From JAKBCQ01 sp021807585 (GTDB taxonomy: Bacteria > Planctomycetota > Planctomycetia > Isosphaerales > Isosphaeraceae): 14,871 nucleotides of DNA. This document shows, one piece after another, positions 7,276 to 14,736 of the stretch. The position numbers and the translations under genes were made by a program. Within the stretch, counting starts at the first letter, position 1, and each line of letters starts with the position of its first letter. The stretch spans positions 1 through 14,871 of the forward strand of contig DAHWFG010000584.1 of the NCBI GenBank assembly GCA_027325115.1, given 5' to 3'. The notes beneath the pieces were generated by a model. It saw only the letters and a program-made list of their open reading frames with translations. It was not told where the DNA came from and searched no databases.

Positions 7276-9048
7276 ATGATTCGATTCGCGCGGATGTGGA
7301 GAATCCCCGGGGCGTTATCGCTTGGCGGGGCTTTGCTCGTTTCGGGGGCGTGGGCGCGGTCCGCCGAACCCGAATCGGTTCCGAATCAATTGGTGCGGCT
7401 GGCGCGTCAGGCGAAGAGCCAGGGGCGGGTCGTCGAGGCGAAGCGATTCTATCAATCGGCGCTCAAGCAAGATCCCTCCAATCTTGAAGCGAAGCGGGAG
7501 CTCGCCGCGCTGCGAGATCCGCTCGAACGCGTCGCATTCCAGGAAGCGGGTAAAGAGAACGCCCAGCCCGAAGGGGGCGCGGCCAAACCCGCCGACGACG
7601 CCAAACCCGCCGACGACGCCAAACCCGCCGGCGACGCCAAACCCGCCGACGACGCCAAACCCGCCGACGACGCCGCGGCCAAGCCCGACGACGCCGCGGC
7701 CAAACCCGCCGACGACGCCGCGGCCAAACCCGCCGGCGAATCGCCCAAAGCTCTCGCGACGATCGAGGAGACTCAAAGACTGGAACAGGTGTCGGTCCAA
7801 CAACTTACTAATGATGTTCATAACCGCATGGGACGAGCGCGCGAGATGATGGAGCGCGAGCGTAACTCGGAAGCGGCCTTGAGCACGTTGCGGCTGGCAC
7901 GCATGTTGGTTCAATCGTCGACTCAGGTTCCCGAATCGGTTCGATCTTCCTTGTTGCGAGAGGTCGAGAATCAATACGCCTTCGCGCTCCGTGAGGAGGA
8001 ACGGATCGACGCCGACAAGCTTGAAGAGATGCGGCTCGCGGCGGATTCGCAACGTCGCGTCGAGGAGTTCGACCGCGTCATGCTGAACCAGCAGACCGCG
8101 GGAACGTTGATGATTCAATTCGACGCGCTCATGTATCAAGGTCAATTTAACGTTTTATTGAACGGCGGTTTGGGCGATATCGCCGCGGCGATCGACCCGT
8201 TCTATCAGGCGAGGCTCCAGGCGCAGAACGCTCGTGCGCTCGAACCGTTCTCGCTCGCTCCCCGAGCGGGAGTGTTCGTCTCTCAAGGCGAGATGTTCCT
8301 GGCGCAAACGATGGCGTTTGAAGAGGTGAAGGAATTCCGCTTCATGGCGACTTTGATCGACGTCGATCGCGCCGCGGTTCCGTTCCCCGATACGATCACG
8401 ATCGAATATCCCCCCGCCGACAAGTTCCGCGTGATCTCGGAAAAACGGGTCAAAAAGTACGGCGCCGCGGTCGACTTGCTTTATCGCGATCCCAAAACGC
8501 AGTCGATCCTCGATAAGCTGAAAGAACCCGTGTCGATGCCGTTCCCCAACGACACCCCGCTCGAGGAGGTCCTCGAATACGTCAAGAACGCCACCAAAGG
8601 CCCCAACGATAACGGCATCCCCATTTATGTCGATCCAATCGGACTGAGCGAAGCCGATAAAACGATGGCTTCGACGGTGTCGCTCAATCTTGAAGGCGTT
8701 CCTTTGAAGACGACGCTCAAATTGTTGCTTAAGCAGCTTGGGCTCGTTTACACCGTGAAAGACGGTCTGCTGACGATCACGTACGAAAACTCGGAAGACA
8801 CGCCCACCGAGATCCGCGTGTATCCCGTCGCCGACCTGTCGATCATCCCCTTGTCGTTGCTTATGGGTGGCGGCGGCGGCGGTGGTATGGGCGGCGGCAT
8901 GGGCGGCGGTATGGGCGGCGGCATGGGCGGCGGTATGATGGGCGGCATGGGCGGCGGTATGATGTCGATCCCGCCGTCCGATACCGACTCCAACTCGGGC
9001 GCCGTCGATCCGCAATCGGCCTACTCGGTAAAAAAAAACAGCTTCTGA
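7276..9048 (+). CDS. Exported STN-domain protein with repeat and Gly/Met tracts
   Basis: The product is 590 residues. Residues 1-30 are a signal peptide (RFARMWR, hydrophobic core, cleavage near AWA or RSA). Residues 39-80 look like one TPR-type helix pair (LARQAKSQGRVVEAKRFYQSALKQDP). A low-complexity AKPADD-type tract fills residues 103-155. A long, charged helical region follows, possibly coiled coil (about 165-275). A conserved-looking central domain ends near residue 400. Residues 417-505 resemble a secretin/TonB short N-terminal (STN-like) domain: PFPNDTPLEEVLEYV, GIPIYVDP and VSLNLEGVPLKTTLKLLLKQLGL then YTVKDGLLTIT. The C-terminus has a (GGGM)n run from residue 530 to 563. No secretin channel domain is present. 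It is periplasmic or outer-membrane associated, with unknown role. The start follows GGAG by 10 bases. It is the first gene of an operon; the next starts 26 bases after its stop. Confidence 0.87.
   Translation: MIRFARMWRIPGALSLGGALLVSGAWARSAEPESVPNQLVRLARQAKSQGRVVEAKRFYQSALKQDPSNLEAKRELAALRDPLERVAFQEAGKENAQPEGGAAKPADDAKPADDAKPAGDAKPADDAKPADDAAAKPDDAAAKPADDAAAKPAGESPKALATIEETQRLEQVSVQQLTNDVHNRMGRAREMMERERNSEAALSTLRLARMLVQSSTQVPESVRSSLLREVENQYAFALREEERIDADKLEEMRLAADSQRRVEEFDRVMLNQQTAGTLMIQFDALMYQGQFNVLLNGGLGDIAAAIDPFYQARLQAQNARALEPFSLAPRAGVFVSQGEMFLAQTMAFEEVKEFRFMATLIDVDRAAVPFPDTITIEYPPADKFRVISEKRVKKYGAAVDLLYRDPKTQSILDKLKEPVSMPFPNDTPLEEVLEYVKNATKGPNDNGIPIYVDPIGLSEADKTMASTVSLNLEGVPLKTTLKLLLKQLGLVYTVKDGLLTITYENSEDTPTEIRVYPVADLSIIPLSLLMGGGGGGGMGGGMGGGMGGGMGGGMMGGMGGGMMSIPPSDTDSNSGAVDPQSAYSVKKNSF
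7582..7740 (+). repeat. In-frame AKPADD-coding repeat tract
   Basis: Five 18-bp units, GCCAAACCCGCCGACGAC with small changes, run into three longer units carrying an added GCCGCG. Together they encode AKPADD/AAAKPADD-type repeats (residues 103-155). All length steps are multiples of three, so slippage keeps the frame. The protein segment is probably a flexible periplasmic linker. Confidence 0.9.
8863..8964 (+). repeat. Gly/Met-rich coding repeat
   Basis: Twelve-base units of the form ATGGGCGGCGGY repeat after an initial GGC run, and encode a GGGM tail (residues 530-563) near the C-terminus of the STN-domain protein. Similar Gly/Met tails occur in exported planctomycete proteins. The complementary strand reads as a polyproline frame, which is a shadow. 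Confidence 0.9.
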
Positions 9049-9074
9049 ACGGCCTCCGTTCTGAAGAGAAAAAC

Positions 9075-10412
9075 ATGAAATCCTCTGGGGACCGAGGCGC
9101 GCAAGCCGCGCCCGGTCCCAAACTCATTTCCCCCCCGACAAATGCACGCTCAAATTTCTTGAAAAAGCCCGTCCCCGCGAGCCCCGCGACAAAATCGATC
9201 CGAGTCGTGCCGTTTGAATCGCTCAAATCGGCCGTCAGAACTCCCACGCATACCGCACGCGACGCCTTCACACGCTGGAGCGATTATTACCGAACACACA
9301 AAGATTCGCCCCGAATGCTCCTGGAAACGCTCTCGGACTGGCGACGTGCGATCGGAGAAGCCAAGAAGAACGGCGAAAAGAAACCGACGACCGAATACGC
9401 CGAGATCGAAGGAATTATCAAGGCATACTTGACTTTTCATGGAAAATTCGCCGAGCCGTGGATGTACGAGCAACTTGCGGTGGCGATCGAATTCAATCAG
9501 GGTCCGCGGAGCGAGGTGAAGGAATCGCTCGATTGGGCCGCGGAATTATCGCAGCGGCGCGATGACCCCAACGCGATGTTGAGCGTTGTGGATTTATTGA
9601 TGCTGCGGAATTACGGCGAAGTCGCGGGCCCTCCCGGCCGTGAGGTTGCGATTTCGGATATGATCAAGAAAGTCGCCGAGAAAGTACCGCATCGCGGCGA
9701 GCCGCTTTTGATGGGTATCGAACTCGCCAAGCGGAGGCGCGACGCCGACTTCATGGCCTGGAACGTCGATCGGTTGCTCTCATTGGGGTGGATGGGAATC
9801 GACGACGATGTACGCAAGCGGGCGAGCGCCTCGGTCGAAGAACTTGCCGAAAACCTCAAGCTTCAGCACGACGAGAAGGAGGCGAAGATCCTCCTCGATC
9901 GACTCAAAGAATCGCTGATTCGCGATCTCGTCGTCCGTTTGACCTGGAAAGGATACGCCGATCTGGATCTTTTGATCGACGAGCCGTTGGGCGCCACCGC
10001 GTGCTACATGACCCCCCGCACCGTGTTCGGCGGAGCGATGATCAAAAACGGCTACGGCAAACACCCCGATGAACTTTACGTATGTCCACGCGGCTTCGAC
10101 GGCGTGTACACCATTCGAATCGACGTGGTTGTTAATGATTTGAAAAAGAACCCCGCGTCCGACGTCAAACTCGAAACGATCCTCCACGAGGGGGGGGCGA
10201 ACGAGGTGCGTAAGATCTACTCGATCGATCCCAGAAACCTCAAACCGATCGAGGTGACGCTGACGGGTGGAAGACGAAAAACGGCGATGCCCTTCATCGC
10301 TCCCGCGAACTTCGAAGAGATGACAAACAAAGGAATCATCAAACGCAAGCCCGCCGAGCCGAAAAAACCGAACCCTCCAAACTCTCCGCTTGAAAATCCG
10401 CGATCGAAATGA
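9075..10412 (+). CDS. Hypothetical protein with DUF2135-like C-terminal domain
   Basis: The product is 445 residues, the second gene of the operon; AAGAG lies 6 bases before its ATG. I see no signal peptide; the first 50 residues are Pro/Ser/Lys-rich. Residues about 60-280 are helical, with paired-helix segments (TRWSDYYRTHKDSPRMLLETLSDW, EPWMYEQLAVAIEF, LLMGIELAKRRRDADFMAWNVDRLL) that could be TPR-like. From about residue 284 a beta-rich domain begins: DLVVRLTWKGYADLDLLIDEP, TACYMTPRTVFGGAMIKNGYG, DELYVCPRGFDGVYTIRID. This resembles DUF2135 (YfaP-type) domains, where an xWxxxxDxDLxxxEPxG pattern is followed by aromatic beta-strands. The tail is Pro/Lys-rich. Co-transcription with the exported STN protein suggests a shared process, but the missing signal leaves its location open. 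An intrinsic terminator follows. Confidence 0.8.
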   Translation: MKSSGDRGAQAAPGPKLISPPTNARSNFLKKPVPASPATKSIRVVPFESLKSAVRTPTHTARDAFTRWSDYYRTHKDSPRMLLETLSDWRRAIGEAKKNGEKKPTTEYAEIEGIIKAYLTFHGKFAEPWMYEQLAVAIEFNQGPRSEVKESLDWAAELSQRRDDPNAMLSVVDLLMLRNYGEVAGPPGREVAISDMIKKVAEKVPHRGEPLLMGIELAKRRRDADFMAWNVDRLLSLGWMGIDDDVRKRASASVEELAENLKLQHDEKEAKILLDRLKESLIRDLVVRLTWKGYADLDLLIDEPLGATACYMTPRTVFGGAMIKNGYGKHPDELYVCPRGFDGVYTIRIDVVVNDLKKNPASDVKLETILHEGGANEVRKIYSIDPRNLKPIEVTLTGGRRKTAMPFIAPANFEEMTNKGIIKRKPAEPKKPNPPNSPLENPRSK

Positions 10413-10426
10413 GACCTTCAGCTACT

Positions 10427-10450
10427 GCCGGCTGATTCATGCCGGCTTTT
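10427..10450 (+). terminator. Intrinsic terminator of the STN/DUF2135 operon
   Basis: GCCGGC pairs with GCCGGC around an 8-base loop (TGATTCAT), followed directly by TTTTG. It lies 15 bases after the stop at 10412. The stem is short (6 bp, all G-C), but position and U-run fit an intrinsic terminator. It isolates the operon from the regulator gene downstream. Confidence 0.75.
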
Positions 10451-10694
10451 GTGCGTCTTCGGCGAGCCGGCTAAAATTGACCGCCTCGAGCGCTTCCCGT
10501 GTGAGTCGGTCGAACGGCTCCGGCTCATGCGCGTTCGATCTCGATCGGTCGACAGCCGCCGAATCGCGAAAGTTCGACGAAACCGCGAGCGATCGATCCG
10601 ATTCGCGAACGATCGTCAATCGGTCGACCCGCCCCGCGAAGGTCGATCACCGAAACCAAGGACCGGCGCCGAGATCGCACCCAGGGAGGAACCG
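10451..10694. other. Leader region of the response regulator
   Basis: These 244 bases separate the upstream terminator from the regulator start. The stretch is crowded with GATC and CGATCG words and short inverted repeats, but I see no clear sigma-70 or sigma-54 promoter. Open frames passing through it have no ribosome site. Confidence 0.4.
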
Positions 10695-12122
10695 ATGAAA
10701 CGACGCATCCTCGTAGCGGACGACATGCCGCTTTTTGGTGAACATATCAAGTTTATTTTGGAGCGCGACGGCTTCGAGGTCGAGACCAAAGGCGACGGTT
10801 TGACCGCTCTCGACGCCTTGCGCGCCGAACCGTTCGGGCTCTTGATCACCGACATCAAAATGCCTGGAATGAACGGGATCGAATTACTCGAGACCGTGCG
10901 CCGCGAGAAGCTCCCGCTCGGCGTGATCGTGCTGACGGGACACGGCGACATTCAAGTCGCGGTCGAAGCGATGAAAGCGGGCGCCGATGATTTCCTCACC
11001 AAACCGTTCGATATCGATCAGCTTCGCGTCGTCGTCTCGCGCGTGCTCGATCGCCGACTCCTCTCGGACGAAATGGAAACGCTCCGGCGACGGATCCGCT
11101 CGAACGACAGCTTCCACGACCTCGTCTCCAAAAGCCCCAAGATGCGCCGCGTGTTCGACCTGATCGAACAGGTCGGGCCGCTGGGATCGACCGTCTTGAT
11201 CCACGGCGAAACCGGAACCGGCAAGGAACTCGCCGCGCGTGCGCTCCACGAGACAAGCAACCGACGCAATCAACCACTCGTCGCGCTCAACTGCGCCGCG
11301 CCCGCCGAATCGTTGCTCGAAACCGAAATGTTCGGCCACGAAAAAGGCGCGTTCACGGGCGCCGAACGCCGCAAAATCGGCCGGTTCGAACTCGCCCACC
11401 GAGGCGCCATCTTCCTCGATGAAATCGGCGAGGTCTCGCTCAACCTTCAAGCCAAACTCCTCCGCGTCTTGCAAAATCGATCGTTCACTCGTGTCGGAGG
11501 TAACGATCCAATTCATGTAGATATCCGAATTATCGCGGCGACCAACAAACGCCTCGACGAAGAGGTCCGCAAAGGCCGATTCCGCGCCGATCTGTTTCAT
11601 CGAATCAACGTCGTTCGAGTCGACCTCCCCCCGCTACGCGAACGGATCGAGGATATCCCGTTGTTGGCCATGCATTTTTTAAAGATTCACGCCGATCCCG
11701 CGGGACGATCCCCGCGCGAGATCGACCCCGACGCGATGCGCGACCTGCTCGCGCACCCCTGGCCCGGAAACTTCCGCGAACTCGAAAACGCGATCAAAGC
11801 CGCCGCGGCGATGTCTCAAACCGCCGTCATCGATCGCGATTCGCTCCCCGCAACCGTCGCTCCCAAACTCTCCACCAGCAGAACAACCACCCCCTTGATC
11901 GATATCGATCGCAAACTCACCGAAATCACCGCCGAACTCATCGAACGCGTCGAACGCGATTATTTCGCCAAACTGCTCGAGAAATACCGCGGAAACATCG
12001 CCCGCTGCGCCAAACACAGCGGCATGTCGCGACTCGGACTCACACGCAAAATCGCCAAGCTCGGCGTCGACGTCGCACGGTTCCGCAAGCCGCGACGGCC
12101 CGTTCAATCCTCGTCATCCTAA
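10695..12122 (+). CDS. NtrC-family sigma-54 response regulator
   Basis: The product is 475 residues, typical of the family. The REC domain (1-120) has the acid pair Asp9/Asp10, the phospho-acceptor Asp53 in LLITDIKMPGMNG, Thr81 and Lys103. The AAA+ sigma-54 domain has Walker A GETGTGKE (171-178), an intact GAFTGA loop (218-223) that contacts sigma-54, Walker B IFLDE (239-243) and an arginine-rich sensor region (FRADLFHRINVVRVDLPPLRER). The C-terminus carries a Fis-type helix-turn-helix (GNIARCAKHSGMSRLGLTRKIAKLG). All key residues are present, so it should be a phosphorylation-dependent activator of sigma-54 promoters. No histidine kinase is in the window, so it is an orphan here. The start at 10695 follows AGGGAGGA by 4 bases; the frame is open to 10449, but that stretch overlaps the upstream terminator and lacks REC features. 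Confidence 0.95.
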   Translation: MKRRILVADDMPLFGEHIKFILERDGFEVETKGDGLTALDALRAEPFGLLITDIKMPGMNGIELLETVRREKLPLGVIVLTGHGDIQVAVEAMKAGADDFLTKPFDIDQLRVVVSRVLDRRLLSDEMETLRRRIRSNDSFHDLVSKSPKMRRVFDLIEQVGPLGSTVLIHGETGTGKELAARALHETSNRRNQPLVALNCAAPAESLLETEMFGHEKGAFTGAERRKIGRFELAHRGAIFLDEIGEVSLNLQAKLLRVLQNRSFTRVGGNDPIHVDIRIIAATNKRLDEEVRKGRFRADLFHRINVVRVDLPPLRERIEDIPLLAMHFLKIHADPAGRSPREIDPDAMRDLLAHPWPGNFRELENAIKAAAAMSQTAVIDRDSLPATVAPKLSTSRTTTPLIDIDRKLTEITAELIERVERDYFAKLLEKYRGNIARCAKHSGMSRLGLTRKIAKLGVDVARFRKPRRPVQSSSS

Positions 12123-12163
12123 TCGTTTATGTGCTTGCGTATTAACGTAATAATATCTTTGTT

Positions 12164-13471
12164 TCAAGGGAGCGTTACATCCTTGAATTCAAATTCGAGG
12201 GGGATCGTCAGCACTTTGCTCGGCGTTTCGTAAACGAGCGTGTAATCCGAGGGTTTCCCCGGCGCCTCGACGAACAGATACTCGAAGCCGAGCCTGCCGC
12301 CGTCGGATGCGGTGTTGTTAAATCCTCCGTTGTGCTCAAATTTTGACCCGTCGGGCTTCTGCAACCAGATCCGGTTGTTGAACAACCCCTGCCGATAGCT
12401 CTCAAACGCCGGACCCTCGCCCGGAAAAACGACCGTCAAGCCGATTTTCCAAACCTGCTCGTCGACCTCGGTCGATTCCAGAATCACCTCGATATCACCC
12501 TGTTTATGCTTCACTTTCCGCGCCGTCAGGTCTTTGAAGTGAAACGTCTTAAGCGCCGCGGGGATCGTCACCTCGGTTTTCACGCGCATCGATTTCAGCG
12601 TCTTCGCCGATCGATCGGGAAGATTTAAAGCGATATTCACCTCGGCCGCGGGATTCTCGGGTCGAAGCACCGTCTCGTCCGATTCCTTCATGATCCTCGC
12701 CTCGACCGCCTTACCCGAATCGTCCAAAATCTTGACATCCTCCCCCTTTAACGACATCAACATCGGTCGAATCCTCGGCTCCCAAACAACCTCGAAAACC
12801 GCGTTCGAAGAACCGGTATCGGTGACATAATCTCGCATCGACGTAAACTGATTGAGAACAACGCGAAACGGACCGCTATACGCCGTGAACTTACTTTTCA
12901 TCGGAGCGGCGCCCGTCAACCCAATCGATCCGTCGCCGGTGTGAAAGTTGAACGAAACCTTGGCGATCTCGCCGACGCGATCAATCGCCTCCAAAAACGG
13001 CGTTTCTTTGATATCCAGATCAACCGACGGATTCGTCGCCTCCTCGCCCATCTGCTCGCGGAGATCGGTGATCGTATTATTCGACTGTTTTTGGAGCTCG
13101 CGAATCACTTCCGATAAACGGATCCCTTTCCGTACGATCGTAACCTTGGCCGCGGCCAAACTCGCCGCCTCGTTCGACTCGCGAAGCGTCGACCGAATCC
13201 GCTCGAGCCGTTGATCGCGTTCCGCCGACCGCGTCGACGCGGGCAAAAGCGGTAAAATCCTCGGCCCAAGCCCGATAAGCGACTTCTCGGCGTCGTCGCG
13301 TTCTTTGACATTTTTGGAATCGAGCCGTTCAATAAGCGAACCGACACGATCCTTAAGCGCCGCCGAAACGCCGTCTTCGACCGCTTGCGCCGTCACATTC
13401 GTCGATCCAACGAGAATGAATCCCACAATGCCGACACACCCAATGACGATTCCGCGAAACGCTCGTCTCAT
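12164..13471 (-). CDS. Exported protein with HEAT-like and STN-like segments
   Basis: The product is 435 residues. Residues 1-28 or 1-30 are a signal peptide (RRAFRG, hydrophobic core, VTAQA). Residues about 43-98 form a HEAT-like helical segment (LIERLDSKNVKERDDAEKSL, GPRILPLLPA, QRLERIRSTLRE). Residues about 109-188 resemble a secretin-type STN domain: IRLSEVIRELQKQSNNTI, VDLDIKETPFLEAIDRVGEIAKVSFN, then DGSIGLTGA. The remainder (190-435) is rich in predicted beta-strands and may be a sandwich-like domain. It has the same short secretin-like module as the 590-residue protein but no channel domain. Function is unknown; a periplasmic or surface location is inferred. The start at 13471 follows GGGGGAT by about 7 bases and a good sigma-70 promoter. 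The gene is convergent with the regulator, with only 41 AT-rich bases between stops and no strong terminator there. Confidence 0.83.
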   Translation of the reverse strand: MRRAFRGIVIGCVGIVGFILVGSTNVTAQAVEDGVSAALKDRVGSLIERLDSKNVKERDDAEKSLIGLGPRILPLLPASTRSAERDQRLERIRSTLRESNEAASLAAAKVTIVRKGIRLSEVIRELQKQSNNTITDLREQMGEEATNPSVDLDIKETPFLEAIDRVGEIAKVSFNFHTGDGSIGLTGAAPMKSKFTAYSGPFRVVLNQFTSMRDYVTDTGSSNAVFEVVWEPRIRPMLMSLKGEDVKILDDSGKAVEARIMKESDETVLRPENPAAEVNIALNLPDRSAKTLKSMRVKTEVTIPAALKTFHFKDLTARKVKHKQGDIEVILESTEVDEQVWKIGLTVVFPGEGPAFESYRQGLFNNRIWLQKPDGSKFEHNGGFNNTASDGGRLGFEYLFVEAPGKPSDYTLVYETPSKVLTIPLEFEFKDVTLP

Positions 13472-13524
13472 CGGTCGATCCCCCGCTTCCCACCCGGAAC
13501 CTATTTCCTAGACAACCGTCTGAT

Positions 13525-13554
13525 ATTATCGACGATCGACGCATCGCGGGTCAA
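13525..13554 (-). promoter_or_regulatory. Sigma-70-type promoter for the 13471 gene
   Basis: On the minus strand TTGACC (13554-13549), an 18-base spacer and GATAAT (13530-13525) match the bacterial housekeeping promoter in 5 of 6 positions each. The start of transcription would fall near 13518, giving a leader of about 47 bases before the ATG at 13471. This is the best promoter match in the window. Confidence 0.6.
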
Positions 13555-13850
13555 TCGCCATGCGAATCGTCTCGTGGGTATCGGCGATTGGTCGAGCCCG
13601 GGTGCTGTTCAGGGTGATCGATGTTTCGTTAAGGTTCGGATTTGCCGCGTGTTATCAATATTTGTCGCCACTCGATTATCTTTTAAACGGGCATGATTTG
13701 ATCAATCTCGCAATAATCGCCGCCCAAAGCATTACTAAGAGAGAATCTACGATATCCGGGACAATTTGCGAGGTCGTTTTCGGGATAAAGCGGCATTTCC
13801 TGTTGCATTTCGTCCCAGGGTAGCGATAACGGGACGATTATTTCGCCGTT
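13555..13850. other. Intergenic stretch without a convincing gene
   Basis: This region lies between the promoter of the 13471 gene and the repeat array. An 87-codon frame from an ATG at 13560 exists on the plus strand, but it has no ribosome site and an unconvincing protein composition. No terminator or RNA gene is apparent. Confidence 0.5.
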
Positions 13851-13933
13851 CCCGCGTGCGAGGAGGACCCGGGTGGGGTTGAATTACATGCGATCGAAGC
13901 GGCGTGTTTGCCTAAAATACGACCCCCCTCGAT

Positions 13934-13951
13934 CCCCCCGCAAGCGGGGGG
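13934..13951. repeat. REPIN-like left hairpin, copy 1
   Basis: CCCCCCGC and GCGGGGGG form an 8-bp perfect stem around AA (a 4-base loop if the inner pair stays open). The same hairpin is exact in copy 3 (14224-14241), but in copy 2 it is broken by several substitutions. Confidence 0.8.
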
Positions 13952-13989
13952 AAGGAAAATTATAATTGTTCTCACATTATCATATTCCT

Positions 13990-14011
13990 CCCTCCCCGCG
14001 TGCGGGGAGGG
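13990..14011. repeat. REPIN-like right hairpin, copy 1
   Basis: CCCTCCCCGC and GCGGGGAGGG form a 10-bp perfect stem around GT. In copies 2 and 3 the stem carries mismatches. With the left hairpin it forms the inverted pair that defines the element. Confidence 0.8.
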
Positions 14012-14269
14012 CCGGGGTGGGGTCGATAAAATCGCATTTTACGCCGCTCGATTCCAGGAATAAACGACCCCCCTCGATCCCCCAGTATGCGGGTGCAAGG
14101 ATAACAATTATTATCCTCACATAATTATATTCCTACCTCCCCGCGTGCTGGGAGATCCGGGGTGGGGTCGAAAAAATCGCATTTTACGCCGCTCGATTCC
14201 AGGAATAAACGACCCCCCTCGATCCCCCCGCAAGCGGGGGGAAGGATAACAATCATTCTTCTTACATAA

Positions 14270-14518
14270 CTATATCCCTCCCTCGCCGCTTGCGGAGAGG
14301 GCCGGGGTGAGGTCGAATTTCGTGCGACCGACGAGGAACGTATCGTCATGAATGGAGAGGAAAAGACGGTCTATAAATGCAATTCGATTATCGAATTTAA
14401 CGTTATGGTCCTCGCTTAAGACGGTTTTCTTCGTCGGCGTGTATCGCGAGGGGATTGGAAACGTGAATCCGGAACAACCGAGCATCTCGGGCGGCTTGAC
14501 CCGATCCGACTCGATCAC
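14270..14518 (-). CDS. Possible small ORF or gene remnant ending in the repeat
   Basis: An 82-residue frame opens at GTG 14518, with AAGGA about 4 bases upstream. The first 65 residues (for example PSRYTPTKKTVLSEDHNVKF, then FIDRLFLSIHDDTFLVGR) read like normal protein, but the last 15 or so (LTPALSASGEGGI) are translated from repeat copy 3. The array may have truncated an older gene, or the frame is chance. I recognise no family. Confidence 0.25.
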   Translation of the reverse strand: MIESDRVKPPEMLGCSGFTFPIPSRYTPTKKTVLSEDHNVKFDNRIAFIDRLFLSIHDDTFLVGRTKFDLTPALSASGEGGI

Positions 14519-14559
14519 GATTCCTTGACCTTAACCGTTGTGAACTTGGAGTTTATACG

Positions 14560-14736
14560 ATGATTAGGAAATCGGAAGTCGGTCAATTTCTGGGTGTCTG
14601 GGTTCTGGGGCGCTACGTGCGCCATATGGCGTCTCTTGATGATCTTCTATGGATTGATTCTGATTGTTTTCTTATTCTCTCCAGAAAGATCAGAAGTAGT
14701 CATATTCACAGAATTGTTAGCATCTCTAATACCTGA
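14560..14736 (+). CDS. Possible 58-residue ORF, alternative frame
   Basis: An ATG at 14560 has GGAG 8 bases upstream, the best start signal in this end of the window. The peptide begins MIRKSEVGQFLGVWVLG and stops at 14736. It overlaps the hydrophobic 14594 frame, so at most one is a normal gene; together they may be one frameshifted gene. Confidence 0.25.
   Translation: MIRKSEVGQFLGVWVLGRYVRHMASLDDLLWIDSDCFLILSRKIRSSHIHRIVSISNT

Larger units (their letters stand above)
13851..14314. repeat. Tandem REPIN-like array, 145-bp period
   Basis: Three copies of a 104-bp core lie at 13921-14024, 14066-14169 and 14211-14314. They are separated by two 41-bp spacers that differ at one base, so the period is exactly 145. 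Each core begins GACCCCCC, ends GGGGTC or GAGGTC, and contains two GC hairpins in inverted orientation around an AT-rich centre. A decayed half core (13851-13880) sits in the same phase upstream, 70 bases before the first full copy against 71 inside the array. The paired inverted hairpins match the layout of REPIN/BIME elements, which move through RAYT transposases; no such gene is in the window. Copy 2 has degraded stems, while copies 1 and 3 are better preserved. Confidence 0.85.

Noticed and set aside
7895..7910. Sigma-54-like promoter (TGGCAC, 5 bases, TTGGT)
   Set aside because: It lies inside the STN-protein coding region with no gene start nearby, and it misses the key C in TTGCA.
7315..8145. 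276-residue minus-strand frame opposite the STN-protein gene
   Set aside because: It is antisense to the repeat tract and yields GGFGRGVV-type repeats; it has no start signal and the plus-strand gene is well supported.
8155..9015. 286-residue minus-strand frame, His/Ala-rich
   Set aside because: It is antisense to the Gly/Met tail and STN region, with repeat-derived composition. The polyproline frame at 8748-8993 is rejected for the same reason.
10884..11600. 238-residue minus-strand frame opposite the NtrC-type gene
   Set aside because: It is a shadow of a gene with every family motif intact.
13560..13823. 87-residue plus-strand frame
   Set aside because: It has no ribosome site, no recognisable domain and sits in a promoter-containing spacer.
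13921..14314. CRISPR array
   Set aside because: There are only three long copies with nearly identical spacers; CRISPR repeats are shorter, with different spacers, and no cas gene is present.
14125..14349. 74-residue minus-strand frame across the repeat
   Set aside because: It is largely translated from the repeat array (PSPQAAREG- and DLPARGE-type segments), which is typical of spurious genes called on such elements.
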